This document shows positions 1-8,258 of a stretch of 64,000 bases of DNA, in pieces. The position numbers and the translations under genes were made by a program. The DNA is taken from the NCBI RefSeq assembly GCF_041022165.1, contig NZ_CP163302.1, positions 868,001 through 932,000 on the forward strand, read 5' to 3'. The first letter of the stretch is position 1; every line of letters begins with the position of its first letter. This DNA comes from Sinomonas sp. P10A9 (GTDB taxonomy: Bacteria; Actinomycetota; Actinomycetes; Actinomycetales; Micrococcaceae). The notes under the pieces are model-generated. The model had not been told where the DNA came from. It was given only the letters and a program-made list of their open reading frames with translations, and made no database searches.

Positions 1-536
1 TCTCCTCGCGCCTTGCACAGCAGATGTCCGGCTTCACGATGGGCCGCGGCGTCGACGAGGGCGTCGACCTCGGCCCGCTCATCAATGCCCGTCAGCAGGC
101 GAGCGTGGGTGAGCTCGTGAACGACGCCGTGGAGCGCGGCGCCGAGCTCATGGTCGGCGGCAAGGCACCTGACCTGCCGGGCTTCTTCTTCGAGCCCACC
201 GTTCTGAAGAACGTGCCGGCCGATGCACGCATCCGGCACGAGGAGATCTTCGGGCCGGTTGCCCCGCTCGTGGCGTTCGACACGGAGGAAGAGGTCATCG
301 CTCTGGCCAACGACACCGAGTACGGCCTTGTCTCCTACCTCTTCACGGAGAACCTCCGCCGGGCCATCCGGGTTGCCGAGGCGATGGAGTCCGGAATGGT
401 GGGGCTCAACCAGGGCAGCGTCTCGAACGCTGCGGCGCCCTTCGGCGGCATCAAGCAGTCCGGGCTTGGCCGGGAGGGCGGGCCCGAGGGCATCGCCGAG
501 TTCCTGGAGACGAAGTTCATCGCCGTGCAGCTCTAG
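1..536 (+). CDS. Aldehyde dehydrogenase, C-terminal part (5' end outside window)
   Basis: This is the last ~178 residues of an NAD(P)-dependent aldehyde dehydrogenase of the succinate-semialdehyde dehydrogenase type; the frame is open through base 1, so the start and the catalytic Cys lie upstream. Visible family blocks are GPLIN, the EEIFGPV motif, ANDTEYGL and the C-terminal PFGGIKQSGLGREGG. The end closely resembles the complete ALDH at 36110-37579 (same FLETKF.A.QL terminus), so the two are paralogues flanking the island. It probably oxidises an aldehyde intermediate of the pathway to the acid; substrate unknown. Two hairpins follow it. Confidence 0.93.
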   Translation, partial: SSRLAQQMSGFTMGRGVDEGVDLGPLINARQQASVGELVNDAVERGAELMVGGKAPDLPGFFFEPTVLKNVPADARIRHEEIFGPVAPLVAFDTEEEVIALANDTEYGLVSYLFTENLRRAIRVAEAMESGMVGLNQGSVSNAAAPFGGIKQSGLGREGGPEGIAEFLETKFIAVQL

Positions 537-566
537 CCCCCGTCCCGTTCCTCAGCCAGTCCGTGG

Positions 567-600
567 CGGAGGCCGCCCACACTATCGTGGGCGGCCTCCG
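567..600. terminator. Hairpin terminator 1 between convergent genes
   Basis: Perfect 14-bp arms 567-580 and 587-600 enclose a 6-nt loop. It lies 31 bp after the ALDH stop and before the 3' end of the convergent monooxygenase gene. No U-tract follows, as is common for strong GC-rich actinobacterial terminators. Confidence 0.8.
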
Positions 601-645
601 CCGGCTCCAAGGGGGTCGCGGCGCCCGCCAGAGGGGGAAGCATGG

Positions 646-676
646 GGCCGCCCACCCCGGACTGGGGTGGGCGGCC
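646..676. terminator. Hairpin terminator 2 between convergent genes
   Basis: Perfect 13-bp arms 646-658 and 664-676 enclose a 5-nt loop. It sits 20 bp beyond the 3' end of the minus-strand monooxygenase gene. Its stem shares the GGCCGCCCAC core with the hairpin at 567-600, so the two probably arose by duplication and each serves one of the convergent genes. Confidence 0.8.
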
Positions 677-695
677 TCCGTGTTGGGGCAAGGTG

Positions 696-2330
696 CTAGA
701 CGGTGGCGGGAACCACCTGTCCGGCAACACGGCGCACGAGGGCGTCCGTGTCGGCGGGGAGGTCGTCGCCCCGCCATGACACCTGGCCGTCGGGCCGGAC
801 GAGGGCGAGCCTCGCCCCGTACAGCTCACGCGCCTCCGCGTTGTCGACGTCGAGGACGCGGACGGGGATGCCTGCAGAGCGCGCGGACGCCTCGAACTCC
901 GAGATTCCGACGCGGCCGTCGAAGCGGAGCAGCACGTACTCCCGCCCGAACTCGTCCAGGATCGAGCGGTCTTCGGCGAGCCAGAGATGGGGGGCTCGCG
1001 ATCCGGGGCGGGCGTTCTGCTCGTAGGTCTGGACCGTCAGGGGGGGCATCGGAGAGCCGTCCGGGACGATCACCGGGGATCCCTCGTACACGTAGCCCAG
1101 ATGGATGCCGATGCTGTGCCACTCGCGCTTCATGGCCTCGGTGTAGGCATCGCCGTAATCGCGCCGGGCGGCCTCTGTCTCGGGGCTGTCATCGTTGAAG
1201 ACCTCGGGCTGCGGCTTGGCCACACGGGGTCCGAGCATGCGCTTGAGGTTGTCGCCCGCCTCCGTGACGTTGCGGATGGCGACGGGGCGCTGCTCGTACT
1301 CGTAGCTGTCCAGGAGCGCCTCTCCGCCCCAGCCCTCAAGGGCCGCCGCAAGCTTCCAGGACAGGTTCACGGCATCCAGGATGCCCGTGTTCATCCCGAA
1401 GCCGCCTGTGGGGGAAGTGAGGTGCGCGGCGTCGCCAGCGAGGAAGACCCGCCCCGACCGGTACGAGTCGGCAACAAGCTGGCGCCGCACCCAGGGCAGC
1501 ATCGAGAGGATCTCGAAGTCGAACTGGCGGCCGACGGCACGGACGATTGCGGCGCGCATCTCGTCCTCGGTGACCTCCCTCTGGTTCTCGTCGCCGATGA
1601 GCGAGAAGCGCCACTGGTCCCGGCCGTTGATCGCGACGAGCGTCGCCCACGTGCCCTCGGGGCCTATGAAGATGTAGCGGTAGGCTGGGGCCGTCGCATG
1701 GAGGTCCTCGAGGCCGTCGCAGCGGAAGATCGCGTTCGACGTGTACGTGAGGGCGCCTTCGCCGCTCATCTCGATGCCGAGCCGTTCGCGCACGGTGCTC
1801 TGGCCGCCGTCCGCCCCCACGAGGAAGTCCGCCTCGATCACTGAAATGGTGCCGTCCTGGCGGTTGCGCACGGTCGCGGTGACGTGGCTGCCGTGGTCGG
1901 CGAACTCCACGAGTTCGGTGTGGTACCTGATGTCGGCCTTGCCCGTGGAAGCCGCGAAGCGGGTCAGGACGGGGTCGAAGAAGTTCTGCGGGCAACGCTC
2001 GCGGTGCTGCGGGCTCTGCGGCGGGTTCTTCTCGTCCTTCGGGGCGGGAAACGCCTCGCGCCCGAACTCATAGCCGTTGAGGGTGGTCACCCATGCGCAG
2101 TCCTGGACGTACTCGCGGTTGTAGCCCGCCGCCTCGACATCGCCCGCGATGCCCCAGCGCCGGCAGAACTCCATGGTGCGGATGCCGACCATGTCCATCT
2201 TGGGCTGGAAGACCGTGCCGCCGCGGGCCTCCACGAGGAGCGACTGCACGCCCCGGTAGCCCAGATCGCCCGCGAGGGCGAGCCCCACGGGGCCACCCCC
2301 GACGATGAGCACGGGAACTCTCTCTGCCAT
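696..2330 (-). CDS. Class A FAD-dependent aromatic monooxygenase (TfdB/MhpA type)
   Basis: A 544-residue flavoprotein that would hydroxylate an aromatic ring using NAD(P)H and oxygen. It shows the N-terminal dinucleotide fold (VLIVGGGPVGLALA, residues ~7-20), the DG motif (LVGADGGQSTVRERLG, ~190-205) and the GD motif (RVFLAGDAAHLTSPTGGFGMN, ~290-310). The length fits TfdB or MhpA rather than the ~400-residue 3-hydroxybenzoate 6-hydroxylases. ATG with an AAGGTGG ribosome site at 2333-2340. It is divergent from the gentisate dioxygenase gene, which suggests it may make a gentisate-type 1,4-diol acid; the actual substrate is inference. Two palindromes at 2376 and 2455 lie in the shared promoter region. 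Confidence 0.9.
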   Translation of the reverse strand: MAERVPVLIVGGGPVGLALAGDLGYRGVQSLLVEARGGTVFQPKMDMVGIRTMEFCRRWGIAGDVEAAGYNREYVQDCAWVTTLNGYEFGREAFPAPKDEKNPPQSPQHRERCPQNFFDPVLTRFAASTGKADIRYHTELVEFADHGSHVTATVRNRQDGTISVIEADFLVGADGGQSTVRERLGIEMSGEGALTYTSNAIFRCDGLEDLHATAPAYRYIFIGPEGTWATLVAINGRDQWRFSLIGDENQREVTEDEMRAAIVRAVGRQFDFEILSMLPWVRRQLVADSYRSGRVFLAGDAAHLTSPTGGFGMNTGILDAVNLSWKLAAALEGWGGEALLDSYEYEQRPVAIRNVTEAGDNLKRMLGPRVAKPQPEVFNDDSPETEAARRDYGDAYTEAMKREWHSIGIHLGYVYEGSPVIVPDGSPMPPLTVQTYEQNARPGSRAPHLWLAEDRSILDEFGREYVLLRFDGRVGISEFEASARSAGIPVRVLDVDNAEARELYGARLALVRPDGQVSWRGDDLPADTDALVRRVAGQVVPATV

Positions 2331-2375
2331 GTCTCCACCTTTCCTTGCCGGTGATGTTTGCCGATGCCTAATGTT

Positions 2376-2388
2376 ATGGTCGAACCAT
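2376..2388. promoter_or_regulatory. FadR/GntR-type operator, site A
   Basis: ATGGT-CGA-ACCAT, a perfect 5-bp inverted repeat with 3-bp spacer, 45 bp upstream of the monooxygenase ATG. The TGGT-N3-ACCA form is the consensus of FadR-subfamily GntR regulators. It is one of nine such sites in the window. Confidence 0.65.
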
Positions 2389-2454
2389 TAGACCTTGTCA
2401 ATGGACGAGTGCGAAAGGTTGACCGCCACCGCGGGCGCGCTCTAAGCTGGCCTT

Positions 2455-2469
2455 AATGGTTAGACCATT
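2455..2469. promoter_or_regulatory. FadR/GntR-type operator, site B
   Basis: AATGGT-TAG-ACCATT, a perfect 6-bp inverted repeat with 3-bp spacer ending 30 bp before the gentisate dioxygenase ATG, where a bound repressor would cover the transcription start. The core ATGGTTAGACC is repeated exactly at 8219-8229. Confidence 0.7.
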
Positions 2470-2498
2470 TGCATTCCGCACTCGAAGAGGAGAGCACG

Positions 2499-3578
2499 AT
2501 GAGTGAGAGCACCACGCTTCCCGGCGACGTCGAGGTCCGCCGTCAGCTGCGGGAGCGGCTGGGAAAGGACGGCCTCAAGATCGCCCAGCCCGATGAACCT
2601 CCTCTGTTCACGCGCCGGCCGGAGTCCCCCATGGTGCCGATGCACTGGAAGTGGGCGGACCTCCAGGCCTATCTCGAAGAGCTGGGCCGGGTGCTCTCCC
2701 TCGAGCCCGGCGGCGACCGCCGCACACTCCGCCTGGCCAACCCGGGGCTCGACTACGGAACGACCCCGACGTTCTGGGCCTCGATCCAGTACATCAACCC
2801 GGGCGAGGTGGCTACGGCGCACCGCCACACCCCGGATGCATTCCGCTTCATCATGCACGGCAACGGCTGCTCCACAACGGTGGAGGGCGAGAACTACTGG
2901 ATGAACGAGGGCGACCTCGTCCTGACGCCGAACTGGATGTTCCACGACCACGTGCACCACGGGGACGAGCCGATGATCTGGCTCGACGTGCTCAACGTGT
3001 CTGTCATGAAGAAGCTCCACAACATCCACTTCGATCCTCTGCCCACTGACACCCAGGAGATCAGCGCGTACCCGGAGAAGTCATATCGCTCCTTCGGCTC
3101 CGGGACCATGAGGCCGGTCGGCAAGGTCGATCGCCCCTTCGGCAATCCGCTCCTGGCCTACCCGAAGGCCCAGACCGATGCCGCCATGGAGCTGGCCAAG
3201 GGCCTTGAGCCGGATCCCGTCGACGACGTCATCCTGGAGTACCAGGATCCGACCACGGGCGGGTCCGCGCTCCCGTCGATGTCCATGAAGTCCCAGATCC
3301 TCCGCCCAGGATTCCAGGGCAAAGCACACCGCCACACCGGGACGAAGGTCTACTACGTCACGGAAGGCTCCGGGACGACGATCGTCAACGGCCGGCGCTT
3401 CGACTGGGGCAAGGGCGACTTCATGTCCATCCCCCCCTGGGCCACCCACCGGCATGTCAACGACAGCACCCGGGACGCCCGCCTCTTCCGGGTGGACGAC
3501 AGTCCGCTGTTCAGGTACCTGAACACCTACCACGAGGAGATCCTCGAGGACGCGAGCGAAGCCGAGGTCCTGCGATGA
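2499..3578 (+). CDS. Gentisate 1,2-dioxygenase
   Basis: A bicupin Fe(II) dioxygenase that opens gentisate between C1 and C2 to give maleylpyruvate. The 359 residues match the family length (340-380). Both cupin halves are visible: AHRHTPDAFRFIMHG with the following HDHVHHGD in the first, and KAHRHTGTKVYYVTEG in the second, supplying the metal-binding His residues. I chose ATG 2499 because a purine-rich ribosome site (GAAGAGGAGAG) precedes it; a TTG at 2469 would place the operator inside the gene. The stop overlaps the next ATG by 4 bp, so the two are translationally coupled. A substituted gentisate as real substrate cannot be excluded. Confidence 0.92.
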   Translation: MSESTTLPGDVEVRRQLRERLGKDGLKIAQPDEPPLFTRRPESPMVPMHWKWADLQAYLEELGRVLSLEPGGDRRTLRLANPGLDYGTTPTFWASIQYINPGEVATAHRHTPDAFRFIMHGNGCSTTVEGENYWMNEGDLVLTPNWMFHDHVHHGDEPMIWLDVLNVSVMKKLHNIHFDPLPTDTQEISAYPEKSYRSFGSGTMRPVGKVDRPFGNPLLAYPKAQTDAAMELAKGLEPDPVDDVILEYQDPTTGGSALPSMSMKSQILRPGFQGKAHRHTGTKVYYVTEGSGTTIVNGRRFDWGKGDFMSIPPWATHRHVNDSTRDARLFRVDDSPLFRYLNTYHEEILEDASEAEVLR

Positions 3579-4453
3579 GGCTCGCCGTCTTCGACGACCA
3601 CCGCATCGGTGTCGTCGAGGACGACGCAGTCCGCGACGTGACCCACGTCGTGCCTGCCGTGTTCGACACGTGGCCCGAACAACGCATGAATTGGCTCATC
3701 AGGAACTGGCAGTCCGTCGGCCCTGGGCTCGCGGCCGCGGCCGGCGCTGTGCGTCCGATCACGCAGGTTGCGCTGCGCGCTGCCAACCCCGCACCGCCGC
3801 AGGTGTTCGCCATCCCGGCGAACTACCATGCGCACCTCGGTGAGATCGGCACCCGGTCCATCTCGAAGGGAGGCCGCACCGCCCGCGAGGTCGGATTCTT
3901 CCTCAAGGCCGCCGGGTCGGTCTCGGGCCCCGCCGACGGCATCGAGCTGCCGGCCGGGTCGGTGCGGCGTTTCGACCACGAATGCGAGCTCGCCGTGATC
4001 ATCGGCCTGGCCGGGCGGAACATCCCCCGCGGAAACGCCCTGTCCCACGTGTTCGGCTACTCGGCGCTTGTGGACCTCACCATGCGGATCGAGCCCGGGG
4101 AGCATGAGGAGGACCGCTCCCTTCGCAAGTCCTTCACGACCTTCACCCCCCTGGGGCCCTGGCTCGTCACAGCGGACGAGATCGGCGATGTCGAGACCCT
4201 CGAGTCCCGGCTCTCCGTCAACGGCGAGGTCCGCCAGAAGGCCCGGATATCGGACATGATCGTCGGGATCGAGGAGGCCATCGAACTGATCTCATCGGTA
4301 GTCGAGATCAAGCCCGGCGACGTCATCGCCTCCGGCACCCCGAAGGGCGTAGGGCCGGTCACGCCGGGCGACGAGGTCGAGATCGAGATCGACAGGATCG
4401 GCGTGATGCGTCTCGCGGTCCGGGAAGCAGCGCCCGCGCCGCGCCCGTTCTGA
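3575..4453 (+). CDS. Fumarylacetoacetate hydrolase family protein (probable fumarylpyruvate or maleylpyruvate hydrolase)
   Basis: A 292-residue FAH-family enzyme. The C-terminal catalytic domain shows the usual order: a FAIPANYHAHL substrate segment, FDHECELAVIIG with metal-binding Glu, and the ending VIASGTPKGVGPVTPGDEVEIEI. In gentisate catabolism this enzyme splits fumarylpyruvate into fumarate and pyruvate. It overlaps the dioxygenase gene by 4 bp, which strongly supports that role. No maleylpyruvate isomerase gene is found anywhere in the window, so it may instead hydrolyse maleylpyruvate directly or depend on the PrpF-type protein that follows. Confidence 0.9.
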   Translation: MRLAVFDDHRIGVVEDDAVRDVTHVVPAVFDTWPEQRMNWLIRNWQSVGPGLAAAAGAVRPITQVALRAANPAPPQVFAIPANYHAHLGEIGTRSISKGGRTAREVGFFLKAAGSVSGPADGIELPAGSVRRFDHECELAVIIGLAGRNIPRGNALSHVFGYSALVDLTMRIEPGEHEEDRSLRKSFTTFTPLGPWLVTADEIGDVETLESRLSVNGEVRQKARISDMIVGIEEAIELISSVVEIKPGDVIASGTPKGVGPVTPGDEVEIEIDRIGVMRLAVREAAPAPRPF

Positions 4454-4476
4454 GCGCAGCCAACGAGGGAGGGGCC

Positions 4477-5613
4477 ATGGGCCGCAGGATCAGGGCCGCG
4501 TTTGTCCGCGGCGGCACGAGCAAGGGGCTCATCTTCCGCCAGGAAGACCTGCCCGAGGACCGTTCCGCGTGGGACGCCCTGTTCCTGCGGGCCATGGGAA
4601 GCCCGGATGGGTATGGGCGCCAGCTCGACGGCATGGGCGGAGGCCTATCCTCCCTGTCGAAGGTCTGCGTCGTCGGGCAGCCAACACGCCCTGACGCCGA
4701 CATCGACTACCTTTTCGCACAGGTCCAAGTGGACAGTGCGAGCGTCGACTACGGCGGCAACTGCGGGAACATGTCTTCGGCCATCGGACCCTTCGCTGTC
4801 GACGAGGGACTCCTGGACACCCCAGTCGACGGTCCCACGCGAGTGCGCATCCACAACGTCAACACCGGCAAAGTCATTGCCGCGACGTTCCATGTGCGCG
4901 GCGGACGGAGCGTGGAGGAGGGCGACTACCGGATCAAGGGCGTCTCCGGCACGGGCGCGCCCCTGCGGCTCGACTTCCTCGATCCAGGCGGTGCAGCCAC
5001 CGGGAAACTTCTGCCCTCAGGCAGCGTCCTCGACACCCTCGACACGGGAGGTTCCGGCCCAGTCGAGGTCTCCTTCGTGGACGCGTCGAACCCCTGCGTG
5101 TTCGTCCGCGCGCGGGACTTCGGTTTGCGCGGAACGGAGCTGCCGGACCAACTCGAGTCGGACCCGGACCTCCTGGCCCGCCTCGAGGAGGTCCGGCGCA
5201 TGGCGTCGGTCGCGATGGGGATCGCTGCGACCGTCCAAGACGCCGCGGCCAACCGACTCGTCCCCTTCATCGCCCTCGTCGCCCCGCCACAGGAGTACGC
5301 CACCCTTTCGGGCGAACGTGTCGGGCCCGGCGACGCGGACGTCATCGTGCGCTTCCTCTCGAGCGGGCGGCCCCATCGGGCCATCCCCGTGACAGGAGGC
5401 CTGTGCACATCGATTGCGGCGCGGCTGCCCGGCACGCTCGTGCACACTGCGACGGCCGCAGGCGGCGATGACGCCCCAATCCGGCTCGGGACGCCATCCG
5501 GCGTCCTGGACGCCAACGCGGTGGTCACCAACGACGGCGCTCGCTACCGTGCGCTGCATGCCTCCACATACCGGACGACCCGCCGCCTCTTCGACGGGTA
5601 CGTGCACGTGTAA
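4477..5613 (+). CDS. PrpF-family isomerase
   Basis: A 378-residue member of the PrpF family (diaminopimelate-epimerase fold), whose members are isomerases such as 2-methylaconitate cis-trans isomerase, methylitaconate delta-isomerase and 4-oxalomesaconate tautomerase. Family signatures are the N-terminal FVRGGTSKGLIF, DGMGGGLSSLSKV, YGGNCGNMSSAIGPFA with the active-site Cys, and the late GGLCTSIAARLPGT. ATG 4477 follows GAGGGAGGGG. It lies 23 bp after the FAH-family gene and completes that operon. Its job here is unknown: it may isomerise the ring-cleavage product or process a methyl-branched dicarboxylate together with the PrpB- and PrpD-like enzymes further on. Confidence 0.9.
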   Translation: MGRRIRAAFVRGGTSKGLIFRQEDLPEDRSAWDALFLRAMGSPDGYGRQLDGMGGGLSSLSKVCVVGQPTRPDADIDYLFAQVQVDSASVDYGGNCGNMSSAIGPFAVDEGLLDTPVDGPTRVRIHNVNTGKVIAATFHVRGGRSVEEGDYRIKGVSGTGAPLRLDFLDPGGAATGKLLPSGSVLDTLDTGGSGPVEVSFVDASNPCVFVRARDFGLRGTELPDQLESDPDLLARLEEVRRMASVAMGIAATVQDAAANRLVPFIALVAPPQEYATLSGERVGPGDADVIVRFLSSGRPHRAIPVTGGLCTSIAARLPGTLVHTATAAGGDDAPIRLGTPSGVLDANAVVTNDGARYRALHASTYRTTRRLFDGYVHV

Positions 5614-6418
5614 CGATGTCGAGGTCCTCTTCCACCGTGGCCGCTGGTCGGTCCCCCGGCGACCTGACCTATCGCTGCGGAACGCCGACTCCGAGCTCGG
5701 ACCGGGACTGACCTTCCTCGGCCCTAAGTCCGCGGGTATGTCTCCAATAAAGGTGACGGGCGCCGAGGGCCTCCGGGTGGAGATACGGGCAAATCTGATC
5801 GTGTGGCAGGACGATCGACGGCATCACCATGGAGGTCCTTTTCCAGGACCGGGAGCGGAGGACGCCCTGCCGGCTGCCTGCCGTGGGGGAAGGCCCGCAG
5901 ATGCCGCCGATGCCAGCCGCATTCTGCACACAGCGTCTCGGGACCAGCGAGGTGGCTGCCCGAACTCGTCTGGGATGGGACGGCTACGGTGGACGAGGGC
6001 ATCGCTGGGAGAGCCGATGGCGAGCGCCGGGCCGCGGGGAGATCTCTTGTCCTGGACGACTTCGACCACCGCCCTGCCATTGCATTCGCCGCTGTGTTTC
6101 GCTGACTTCGGCCCGACCGGTGGCCTCCTCGCCATCCTGCAGTTCATCGGGGGCTTGGTGGCCTCGAGCGTCGAGACGCCGTCCTTCGAGCAGCTCGGAG
6201 AGGACTAGGCCTGTGGGGCACCGCGGCGACTACCGGGGACGCCTCGTTCGCCATGTGCGACCGATGACGCCCAGTGCCCAGTCCCCGCTGCTCAACTGAA
6301 GCTGGCGGACGGCTCCGACGCGGGCATACGCACATGCCACCGGTGCAGGAGAATGGCCCTCCTCTGTCCGCCGGGGCCAGTGGCTGTGCGGGGCGCTGCC
6401 AAAGGGCCCGTGACCCGC
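5614..6418. other. 805-bp stretch without a convincing gene; possible gene remnant
   Basis: No frame gives a recognisable protein. On the plus strand a hydrophobic, protein-like run (LLAILQFIGGLVASSVETPSFEQ) ends at 6208, and a different frame reads LPELVWDGTATVDEGIAGRADGE just before it, which would fit a frameshifted remnant. I cannot name the parent family. The stretch separates the gentisate operon from the convergent enoyl-CoA hydratase gene. Confidence 0.4.
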
Positions 6419-7291
6419 TCAGCCGGCGGCCGGGACGGTGTCCGGACGCGGGTCGATGGTCGGGTCCGCGAAATGGGGGCGGCGGCGCTCGTTGTACGCC
6501 GCGATGCCCTCCTGGAAGTCCTGCTGCTTCATGAAGTGGCCGATGATGGCCTTCGACCCGTCGATCGCCTCGCGCGGGTGAAGGTGCAGGAGCTCCGCGT
6601 ACATCTGGCGCTTCGCCGAGGTGACGGAGGCCGGCGAGACCTGAGTGGCGATCATGCGTGCCACCTTGTAGACCTCCTCCATGAGCGCATCCTTCGGGTG
6701 GAGCCCGTTGAGGAACCCCATGCGCTCGAGCTCCTCGGAGTAGACGACGCGTCCCGTGAAGAGGATGTCCGCGGCGTGGGTCGTACCGATGATGCGCGGG
6801 AGGATCCACGAGAGCCCGTACTCGGCCGGCAGCCCGAGGCGCGGTGTGGACGTCGTGAATTTGATGCCCTCGGCCGCGTAGCGGAGGTCGCAGAAGGCCG
6901 TGATGGCCGCCGCAATGCCGGCGCATGCTCCGTTGATCGCCGCGATGACCGGCACGCGCAGGCCCCAGTGCCAGATGATGTCGGTCTCGAACTCCTCGTT
7001 GACGCCGGTCCCGGGCTGGGCGGCGTGGCTCTGGTCCACGGTGTCCGCATATTCGCGGTCGCTGGTCGTGTAGAAGTTGAGTGCCTTCGTGTCAGCGCCG
7101 ACGCAGAACTGGTCGCCGGTTCCCGTGAGCACCACGACGCGGACCTTTGGGTCGCGGTCGAGGGTGTCCATGATCCAGCGGTACTCGGTGTTCATGAGGT
7201 TGGTCCAGGAGTTCCCCCGGCCGGGACGGTGGAACCAGACCGTGGCGACGCCGTCGTCGTCTATCTGGTACTTGGTGACTTTCAGTTCCAT
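6419..7291 (-). CDS. Enoyl-CoA hydratase/isomerase family protein
   Basis: A 290-residue crotonase-fold protein. The oxyanion-hole blocks are present: VVLTGTGDQFCVGADTKAL (~residues 55-75) and IAAINGACAGIAAAITAFCD (~120-140), with the trimer-forming C-terminal region. ATG 7291 follows GAGGAG. It lies 23 bp downstream of the dienelactone hydrolase gene in a two-gene minus-strand operon facing the CoA-transferase operon. It could hydrate an enoyl-CoA or perform a related retro-aldol or ring-opening step; the residues visible do not decide which. Confidence 0.9.
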   Translation of the reverse strand: MELKVTKYQIDDDGVATVWFHRPGRGNSWTNLMNTEYRWIMDTLDRDPKVRVVVLTGTGDQFCVGADTKALNFYTTSDREYADTVDQSHAAQPGTGVNEEFETDIIWHWGLRVPVIAAINGACAGIAAAITAFCDLRYAAEGIKFTTSTPRLGLPAEYGLSWILPRIIGTTHAADILFTGRVVYSEELERMGFLNGLHPKDALMEEVYKVARMIATQVSPASVTSAKRQMYAELLHLHPREAIDGSKAIIGHFMKQQDFQEGIAAYNERRRPHFADPTIDPRPDTVPAAG

Positions 7292-7314
7292 GAGTGCTCC
7301 TCGGTGTCGCGCCC

Positions 7315-8046
7315 CTACGGGGCAGTGGTAGCGGAGATGAAGGCGAGGGCCTGCGGCCACGAGAGGCCGAACGCCGTGGCGTTGACTTCTTCCTTGTGGC
7401 GGCGCCTGTCGCTGAAGCCGTGCTTGGCCTGGGGGTACAGGTGGATGATGGTGGGGGCGTGCTCGCGGCCTTGGAGCGACTCCTGGAGGCGCAGGAAGTT
7501 CTCGCGCGGGACGATCGAGTCCTTGCCCGGGTAGGCCACGAAGGCCGGCGCCTCAACCTCAGCTGCCAGCTGGACCGAGTCGTACGTGTGCGTCGGTGCA
7601 GGCTCGCCCGGAACCGTCGGGTGAAATGCGACGACGTTGGCCAGGTCCCGGTCCAGGCCGCCGAGGATGAACGCGAACCGTCCGCCGAGGCACCAGCCCA
7701 CGACGCCGACCCTCGCCAGGCCGAGGTCCTCGCGCAGGTGGCGCAGGAGCGTCTGCTGCTCCGCGACGGCTGCGGTGTCCTTGAGCTCGTCGAGCAAGGC
7801 ATGGAGGACGTCGAAGTCGGTGTCGTCCGAGCTCCTGCCGTGCCACGGGTCCCACGAGAGAGCCACCGCGCCGGTCCGGGCGGCGATCATGTCAGCGAAC
7901 TCACGGACCTGGGAGCCGATCCCCGTGATCATCGGCAACAGGAGGATGCCCGCATTGGAAGCTGTCCCGCCGTCCGGGACCGGGCGGGCCATGTAGGCGC
8001 GCAGCCCTTCGACCTCGACGAACTCGCCTTGGACCTCGTGTGCCAC
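7315..8046 (-). CDS. Dienelactone hydrolase family protein
   Basis: A 243-residue alpha/beta hydrolase of the DLH family. The nucleophile elbow is VGVVGWCLGGRFAF with Cys as nucleophile, and the late AKHGFSDRRRH block carries the catalytic His. The start is a GTG after AGGGGAAT. Such enzymes open lactones from aromatic breakdown or hydrolyse other esters. It is the first gene of a short operon with the enoyl-CoA hydratase and lies divergent to the CoA-transferase operon, sharing a regulatory region with two TGGT-N3-ACC elements. A second DLH gene at 54199 is outside the island. Confidence 0.9.
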   Translation of the reverse strand: MAHEVQGEFVEVEGLRAYMARPVPDGGTASNAGILLLPMITGIGSQVREFADMIAARTGAVALSWDPWHGRSSDDTDFDVLHALLDELKDTAAVAEQQTLLRHLREDLGLARVGVVGWCLGGRFAFILGGLDRDLANVVAFHPTVPGEPAPTHTYDSVQLAAEVEAPAFVAYPGKDSIVPRENFLRLQESLQGREHAPTIIHLYPQAKHGFSDRRRHKEEVNATAFGLSWPQALAFISATTAP

Positions 8047-8147
8047 GGGTGATTCCCCTGTCTTCTCGGCGGCGGCTGTCCCGGGCAGGGGCAGGCGCCG
8101 GTGCCTGCGTGATACGTCCCACGATAGGCCAGGTCGTCGGAAAACAG

Positions 8148-8160
8148 AAGGTCAAACCAT
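8148..8160. promoter_or_regulatory. FadR/GntR-type operator, site C
   Basis: AAGGT-CAA-ACCAT, an imperfect GGT-N3-ACC element about 100 bp upstream of the minus-strand DLH gene. On the minus strand it reads AATGGTTTGACC. Confidence 0.5.
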
Positions 8161-8191
8161 TTGCCTACTGGTCCTGCCGAAGGAAGAGGCG

Positions 8192-8220
8192 TTGACAGGG
8201 CCACGAGCACATAGTCAAAT
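8192..8220 (+). promoter_or_regulatory. Candidate promoter of the CoA-transferase operon
   Basis: A perfect -35 hexamer TTGACA at 8192-8197 and, after 17 bp, a weaker -10-like TCAAAT at 8215-8220. The -10 overlaps operator site D, so repressor binding would block polymerase directly. Confidence 0.5.
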
Positions 8221-8231
8221 GGTTAGACCGA
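8218..8231. promoter_or_regulatory. FadR/GntR-type operator, site D
   Basis: AATGGT-TAG-ACCGA, sharing the 11-bp core ATGGTTAGACC with site B. It lies 28 bp upstream of the CoA-transferase ATG and overlaps the candidate -10. Confidence 0.6.
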
Positions 8232-8258
8232 TAGACGAGGTTTGCAGAGAGGGCTGGG

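Noticed and set aside
2414..2425. A tenth TGGT-N3-ACC operator (AAAGGTTGACCG).
   Set aside because: Spacer between GGT and ACC is 2 bp, not 3, so it does not fit the family.
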